Below the pieces are notes generated by a model. That model ran no database searches. It was given only the letters and a program-made list of their open reading frames with translations, and was not told the DNA's origin. A stretch of 64,000 nt of DNA from an uncultured Lachnospiraceae bacterium. Its GTDB lineage: Bacteria; Bacillota; Clostridia; Lachnospirales; Lachnospiraceae. The stretch lies in contig CAJTTT010000001.1 of assembly GCA_910579285.1 (NCBI GenBank), positions 186,001 through 250,000 of the forward strand, in the 5' to 3' direction. The position numbers and the translations under genes were made by a program. The stretch's first letter is position 1; each line of letters begins with the position of its first letter. Positions 59,573-64,000 of this stretch are shown here, one piece after another.

Positions 59573-61204
59573 ATGGATATGATAATCTTTGGTGTATGGC
59601 TTGCCGCCTATCTGGTGGGAGCGGTCTGGTATCTCTTATATCTGATGCACATGTTTCAACAGAACTCCTACAAGCCGCGGGAGTACGGAGAGTGGATGCG
59701 GGTGCATACCAATGTGGGAAGACTGCTTGGAAAATGTCTGTATGCGCTGGTTTCTCTTCCGCTTGTGGCGATAGGGAGCACGGGCTGTCTGATCGCGGCC
59801 TGCCTTATGAATGGAATGACTATTTTGGTCAATAAACCGCATAAGGCGAAGAAACCGCTGGTATATACGCCGCGCGTGCGGCGGATGCTCATTACGACAG
59901 GTATTCTATATCTCCTCGCCGCGGCGGCGGTCGTGCTGCCGGGCCTGTGGATGGAGGCGAATGGCGGCATGCTTCTGACTGCGCAGGGGATACTGCCGGC
60001 GCCGGAGCGCCCGCTGCTCAGGAATGTGGAGCTGGTTCTGCTGCTTTTGTTTGTTCTGCAGCCTTTTTTGATATTGGTGGCGAATGCGGTTAACCACCCG
60101 GTTGAAAAGAAGATTGATCAGTATTATATCAACGATGCCGCCCGTATTCTGCGGGAGATGCCGGAGCTGAAAATTATCGGCGTCACGGGCAGTTACGGAA
60201 AAACAAGCGTGAAGTATTATCTGAGTACGCTGCTTTCCGCACAGTACAATGTGCTTCACACGCCGGGCAATTATAACACGACACTTGGCGTGGTGCGGAC
60301 GATCCGGGAAAACATGAAGCCGTTTCACGAGATCTTTATTTGTGAAATGGGAGCAAGAGAGGTGGGGGACATCAAGGAAATCTGTGATCTGGTGCACCCG
60401 GATTACGGTATCATTACTTCCATCGGACCGCAGCATCTGCAAAGTTTTCACACCATAGAAAACATTGTTGCAACGAAGTTTGAGCTGGCGGATTCTGTGC
60501 CCCGGTCAGGCAGGGTCTTTTTAAACTATGACAACGAGTACATCAGAAATGCGAAGACAGGAAAGAACGTGGTCAGCTACGGCATTGCGGCGGCGGATAC
60601 CGATTTCCGGGCTTACGATATCGAGGTTTCCCCGAAAGGATCCTTTTTTAAGATGAAGGATGAAACCGGGAAGACATATGAGTTTCACACGAAGCTGGTT
60701 GGCAGCCACAACGTGCAGAACATTGCGGGCGCCATTGCCGTGGCGCATACACTGGGGATTCCTATGGAAAAGCTGCTTTACCCGGTGAAACAGCTGGAGA
60801 GCGTACCGCACAGGCTTCAGCTTGTGAAGCAGGGCGACAGAATATTGTTGGACGATGCTTATAATTCCAACAAGAACGGGTTTAAGGCGGCGCTTGATAC
60901 CCTGGCAATGTTTCGGGAACTGCGCATCCTGCTGACGCCCGGAATGGTAGAGCTGGGTGAGAAGCAGTATGATGAGAATAAAGAAGTGGGCGTCTATGCC
61001 GCCGACAAGTGCGATTATGCTGTGCTGGTAGGAAAGGAACAGACGAAGCCGATTCAGGACGGCCTGTTGGAAGCGGGATTCCCGGCGAACAGGATGATTT
61101 TGGTGGATGATCTGCAGGAGGCGTTTCGCATGGTGAATGCGATTCCCGGTGAGAAGCAGAAGATTATCCTGATTGAGAACGATCTGCCGGATAATTATGC
61201 GTAA
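59573..61204 (+). CDS. Membrane-anchored MurF-like ligase
   Basis: A 543-residue protein. The first roughly 180 residues hold about five membrane segments (about 4-25, 58-80, 105-125, 150-170) and are not part of normal MurF. The Mur ligase core follows: ATP-binding GVTGSYGKTSVKYYL (about 203), FICEMGAREVGDIKEIC, GAIAVAHTLGIP and a C-terminal DDAYNSNKNGFKAALDTL with a MurF-type domain (about 420-543). The catalytic Lys in GKT is kept. It probably joins an amino acid dipeptide to a carrier near the membrane (inference). It sits between the hydrolase and ddl. Confidence 0.82.
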   Translation: MDMIIFGVWLAAYLVGAVWYLLYLMHMFQQNSYKPREYGEWMRVHTNVGRLLGKCLYALVSLPLVAIGSTGCLIAACLMNGMTILVNKPHKAKKPLVYTPRVRRMLITTGILYLLAAAAVVLPGLWMEANGGMLLTAQGILPAPERPLLRNVELVLLLLFVLQPFLILVANAVNHPVEKKIDQYYINDAARILREMPELKIIGVTGSYGKTSVKYYLSTLLSAQYNVLHTPGNYNTTLGVVRTIRENMKPFHEIFICEMGAREVGDIKEICDLVHPDYGIITSIGPQHLQSFHTIENIVATKFELADSVPRSGRVFLNYDNEYIRNAKTGKNVVSYGIAAADTDFRAYDIEVSPKGSFFKMKDETGKTYEFHTKLVGSHNVQNIAGAIAVAHTLGIPMEKLLYPVKQLESVPHRLQLVKQGDRILLDDAYNSNKNGFKAALDTLAMFRELRILLTPGMVELGEKQYDENKEVGVYAADKCDYAVLVGKEQTKPIQDGLLEAGFPANRMILVDDLQEAFRMVNAIPGEKQKIILIENDLPDNYA

Positions 61205-61272
61205 GCGCGCGGATGGAACTGCCGGCGCACCGTTTGACAGGCAGGAATAAGGAAGGAGAAAAGAAAGCGATT

Positions 61273-62454
61273 ATGAAAATTCGAGTAGGAGTCTTTTTCG
61301 GCGGTAAGAGCGTGGAGCACGAGGTGTCCGTTATCTCTGGCTTACAGGCGTACAATGCCTTCAATAAAGAAAAGTATGATCTGGTACCTGTCTATATCAC
61401 GAAAGAAAACGAAATGTATACAGGCGAGCCGATCGCAGATATCGCCAATTACAGGAACATCCCGGAGCTGTTAAAGAAGAGCACCCGCGTCTTTTTGATG
61501 GGGGAGAAAAACGGCGTGAAGCTGATCCAGTACCCGGAGAAAAAATTCGGCAGTTCTGAGGTTGCACAGATCGACGTGGCGTTCCCCGTGGTGCACGGCG
61601 CGAATGTGGAGGATGGTTCCCTGCAGGGATTTTTAAGGCATTACAATATTCCCTTTGCCGGATGTGATGTGATGGCATCGGCTGTCACGATGGATAAGTA
61701 TGTGATGAAGACGGTATTGAAGGATAATGATATCCCGGTTCTCGACTGTGTGACGCTGTACGGGAAGGAATTTGAGAGCGGTGAGCAGGCGGCTTACGAC
61801 AAGGTGGAGCAGAAAATACCCTATCCTGTGATCGTGAAGCCAGTCAATCTGGGATCCAGCGTGGGAATCAAGGTAGCCAAGGACAGAGAGGAGCTGCGGG
61901 AAGCGCTGGAGTACGCCTTCACCTTTGGCCCCAAAGTGCTGGTGGAACATGCGATTATGAATCTGCGGGAGATCAACTGTGCGGTGTTGGGGGATTACGA
62001 GGAGGCACACGCTTCCGAATGCGAGGAACCGATTTCCAGCGATGAAATTTTGAGCTATGAGGATAAATATGTGGCGGGAGGAAAAGGCGGCTCTGAGGGC
62101 ATGAGAACTGCGAGAAGGGAGCTGCCGGCGGATCTGACGCCCCAGAAGCGGGAGGAAATCCGCGAGATGGCGGTGAAGACGTTCCGAACACTTGGCGCAA
62201 GCGGTGTGTCCCGGATTGACTTTATGATAGATCGGGATACAGACCAGGTGTATGTAAACGAGATCAATCCCATTCCGGGTTCCCTTGCGTTTTATCTGTG
62301 GGAGGCGCTGGGTAAGCCATACGCGGAGCTTTTGGATGACATGGTCAAACTGGCGCTTAAGAGAGAGCGGGAGGAGCAGAGTATGCTCACCTCTTTCGAG
62401 AGCAATATTTTACAGAATGCAAATCTGTCTGGAGCCAAGGGCATGAAGAAGTAA
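61273..62454 (+). CDS. ddl: D-alanine--D-alanine ligase
   Basis: Forms D-Ala-D-Ala for peptidoglycan. The 393-residue protein starts MKIRVGVFFGGKSVEHEVSV, has VIVKPVNLGSSVGIKV, the loop YEDKYVAGGKGGSEGM and the ATP-grasp end SRIDFMIDRDTDQVYVNEINP. The KY in the loop keeps the Tyr expected in D-Ala-D-Ala rather than D-Ala-D-Lac enzymes. The start at 61273 follows AAGGAGA at a longish distance; 61213 is a less likely start. It is next to the MurF-like gene, which suggests that the two act in series. Confidence 0.92.
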   Translation: MKIRVGVFFGGKSVEHEVSVISGLQAYNAFNKEKYDLVPVYITKENEMYTGEPIADIANYRNIPELLKKSTRVFLMGEKNGVKLIQYPEKKFGSSEVAQIDVAFPVVHGANVEDGSLQGFLRHYNIPFAGCDVMASAVTMDKYVMKTVLKDNDIPVLDCVTLYGKEFESGEQAAYDKVEQKIPYPVIVKPVNLGSSVGIKVAKDREELREALEYAFTFGPKVLVEHAIMNLREINCAVLGDYEEAHASECEEPISSDEILSYEDKYVAGGKGGSEGMRTARRELPADLTPQKREEIREMAVKTFRTLGASGVSRIDFMIDRDTDQVYVNEINPIPGSLAFYLWEALGKPYAELLDDMVKLALKREREEQSMLTSFESNILQNANLSGAKGMKK

Positions 62455-62473
62455 AATCAATACAACAGCGAAG

Positions 62474-62514
62474 AAAAACGGCTGCCGTTCCGTATTTGGA
62501 TGGCAGCCGTTTTT
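62474..62514. terminator. Bidirectional terminator after ddl
   Basis: AAAAACGGCTGCC pairs with GGCAGCCGTTTTT around a 15-base loop; T-rich sequence follows on both strands. It separates convergent ddl and the AEC permease gene. Confidence 0.88.
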
Positions 62515-62544
62515 ATATAAATAAAGTAATCACACACAATATGA

Positions 62545-63480
62545 TTATGCTACTGCATACACAGATAGTCCGACAAAAATCAATATGGTTACCAGCGTGC
62601 CCATAGACAGGGCAGTGGAAATGTAGATCCCTTCCGATTCCACATCCGCGTACAGCGGGATGACAAACGGCGCTGGCAGAGAAAAAAGTAAAATCAATGC
62701 CATAAAAAGCTGTTTGTCAAAAGGAATGACCTGAAAGATGATCAGTGAGGACGCGCATAAGAGCGCGCCCATCACAATTGTGCGAAAAACAAGGGTCTTT
62801 ATCACCGGGACAAATAAATCCTTCCGCAGAGAAAGTTCGTAGCCCACGATAATCAGAATCATACCTGATGTGGGAAGGGTGATCATCTCTATGGCTGCCG
62901 AAAAAATCGGGCTGACAGGGGAGGCGGTGATCAAATTGCCAAGTCCTGTAACGCCAACGATGATTCCAAGGGTTACGCCCCGGAAAGCGGGGTTCTTACC
63001 CATTTCTTTTAACATTTCCCTGAGGGACGGCTTTTGTCCCGTGGCATTTTTCAAAAGCGTCAGATAAACCGTGAACACAAACAGTACCTGACCCAGATCG
63101 ACAGTGGCCATGTAGGAAATCTGATCTGAGCCGGCGAGCAGTCCGTACAGGGCATACCCCAGCATGCCGACTTCAAAACCGGATAGCAGATAGGGCATGA
63201 GCCTGGAGTCAGGTACAAAACGGTTTAACAGGAAACCGCATCCCAAAGCCAGCGAACAGCTGATAAAAACAACACTGAACATAAACAGGCTGTCGAGGGA
63301 ATAGGATGTGGCATAAAAAGCCTTAAACAGTACAACCGGCAGCGTGATGTTGGAGATCACACTCTTGATTCCGCCAAGTCCGTCCTTACTAAGGATGCCG
63401 GATACCCGGCAGAAATAGCCGATAAACAGCATGATCACGACCGGGAGTACCATTTCAAGAACCGATAATGTTTGTGCCAT
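62545..63480 (-). CDS. AEC family permease (auxin efflux carrier type)
   Basis: A 311-residue membrane protein with about ten segments. It has the AEC pattern: LPVVIMLFIGYFCRVSGI, ISNITLPVVLFKAFY and, in the second half, GMILIIVGYELSLRK and a symmetric repeat. Family members transport malate, other organic acids or auxin-like compounds; the substrate here is not known. The gene lies 43 bases after the carbonic anhydrase stop on the same strand. Confidence 0.88.
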   Translation of the reverse strand: MAQTLSVLEMVLPVVIMLFIGYFCRVSGILSKDGLGGIKSVISNITLPVVLFKAFYATSYSLDSLFMFSVVFISCSLALGCGFLLNRFVPDSRLMPYLLSGFEVGMLGYALYGLLAGSDQISYMATVDLGQVLFVFTVYLTLLKNATGQKPSLREMLKEMGKNPAFRGVTLGIIVGVTGLGNLITASPVSPIFSAAIEMITLPTSGMILIIVGYELSLRKDLFVPVIKTLVFRTIVMGALLCASSLIIFQVIPFDKQLFMALILLFSLPAPFVIPLYADVESEGIYISTALSMGTLVTILIFVGLSVYAVA

Positions 63481-63523
63481 AAGCAGCGCTTACCTCCGCG
63501 TTCTTATCCGAATGGCCGGATAT

Positions 63524-64000
63524 TTAGTCCATGAACTCCACTTTTCCGCTGTCGATATGGTAAATTGCGCCGCAGACTTTGAGAGGAGACTCGTCTGTGA
63601 GATTTAATTTCTCTTTGATGATGGAAACGCTTCTCTCCACGTTCAGGCAGCTTGCCTTCAGCTCATCCTTCTCATCGCCGATTGCCTTTTTGATCTCGTC
63701 GGTTATGTATTTCACAAAGCCGTCGGGATCACTGCTCAAAGCAGCTCCTACTGCGCCGCAGTGGGTGTGTCCCAGTACGACAACGAGATTTGTGCCAAGG
63801 TGGTCAGCGGCATATTCCACGCTTCCGAGCTGGTGGTTGTCCATCACGTTACCTGCCACGCGGATGGTGAACAGCTCGCTGATGCCTGCGGAAAAAACAG
63901 CTTCCGGGATCACGCGGGAATCGGAACAGGTGATAATGGTTGCGTAGGGAGCCTGACCCTCATCGCAGGTTTTCTGCCTGATCTGAGGCGATACATCGCC
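63524..64000 (-). CDS. Beta-carbonic anhydrase, partial at window end
   Basis: Hydrates CO2 to bicarbonate. The visible 158 residues include the zinc motifs TCSDSRVIPEAVF (Cys with the Asp/Arg pair) and VVLGHTHCGAVGAAL (His and Cys). The N-terminus is outside the window. It ends at 63524 with CGAIYHIDSGKVEFMD. It is upstream of the AEC permease on the same strand, possibly co-transcribed. Confidence 0.9.
   Translation of the reverse strand, partial: GDVSPQIRQKTCDEGQAPYATIITCSDSRVIPEAVFSAGISELFTIRVAGNVMDNHQLGSVEYAADHLGTNLVVVLGHTHCGAVGAALSSDPDGFVKYITDEIKKAIGDEKDELKASCLNVERSVSIIKEKLNLTDESPLKVCGAIYHIDSGKVEFMD

Noticed and set aside
1..64000. CRISPR array, tRNA or rRNA genes, insertion sequence, prophage
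   Set aside because: No regular repeat-spacer array, no tRNA-like fold, and no transposase, integrase or phage structural gene was seen.

Overview
The window looks like a chromosomal segment of a spore-forming anaerobic Firmicute, most probably a Lachnospiraceae-type Clostridium (inference). Supporting signs are pyruvate formate-lyase, a full F-type ATP synthase operon whose c subunit carries a sodium-binding signature, paired GlgC/GlgD, SpoVG, CwlD-like and SleB-like cell-wall enzymes, MecA, and a gene order around spoVG, pth and mfd that partly matches Bacillus. No tRNA, rRNA, CRISPR array, insertion sequence or prophage is visible.

Layout. 1-1892: start of pflB (minus strand) and a Uma2-family gene behind a structured leader. 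2059-10422: a very large repeat-built gene on the minus strand whose 5' end has no signal peptide, ribosome binding site or convincing start. 10.6-12.7 kb: a direct repeat with an ssrA-like motif, a small DUF1858 redox protein, mecA, and a promoter followed by a candidate structured RNA with a 16-residue ORF. 12.7-18.1 kb: GH18 protein, CwlD-like amidase, TsaC/Sua5, RpiB and a PcsB-type coiled coil fused to a SleB-like domain. 18.3-18.8 kb: DUF402 protein (minus). 18.9-26.4 kb: the complete atp operon. 26.5-37.5 kb: a chemoreceptor, two proteins of unknown function (one with a degenerate C39-like domain), a HAD phosphatase and a large secreted transglutaminase-like protein split from its signal peptide by a one-base frameshift. 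37.6-43.3 kb (minus): queT behind a preQ1 riboswitch, prs, dnaI, dnaD and murC, with DnaA-box-like sites between murC and dnaD. 43.6-51.2 kb: glgC-glgD, spoVG, a small protein, pth, mfd. 51.3-58.4 kb: GH13 enzyme, PAS-GAF-GGDEF protein, PfkB kinase, a LytTR/GHKL two-component pair, a coiled-coil protein and a 33-residue small protein. 58.7-62.5 kb: alpha/beta hydrolase, membrane-anchored MurF-like ligase and Ddl. 62.5-64 kb (minus): an AEC permease and a beta-carbonic anhydrase cut by the window end.

Themes: energy conservation (pflB, atp), peptidoglycan synthesis and turnover (murC, MurF-like, ddl, CwlD-like, SleB-like, GH18), replication initiation (dnaD, dnaI), glycogen storage and alpha-glucan use (glgC, glgD, GH13), and large surface proteins. 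The most unusual items are the two large proteins with compromised 5' ends, the DnaA-box cluster next to primosome genes, the membrane MurF/Ddl/hydrolase trio, the degenerate C39-like domain, and the 33-residue ORF downstream of a two-component system.
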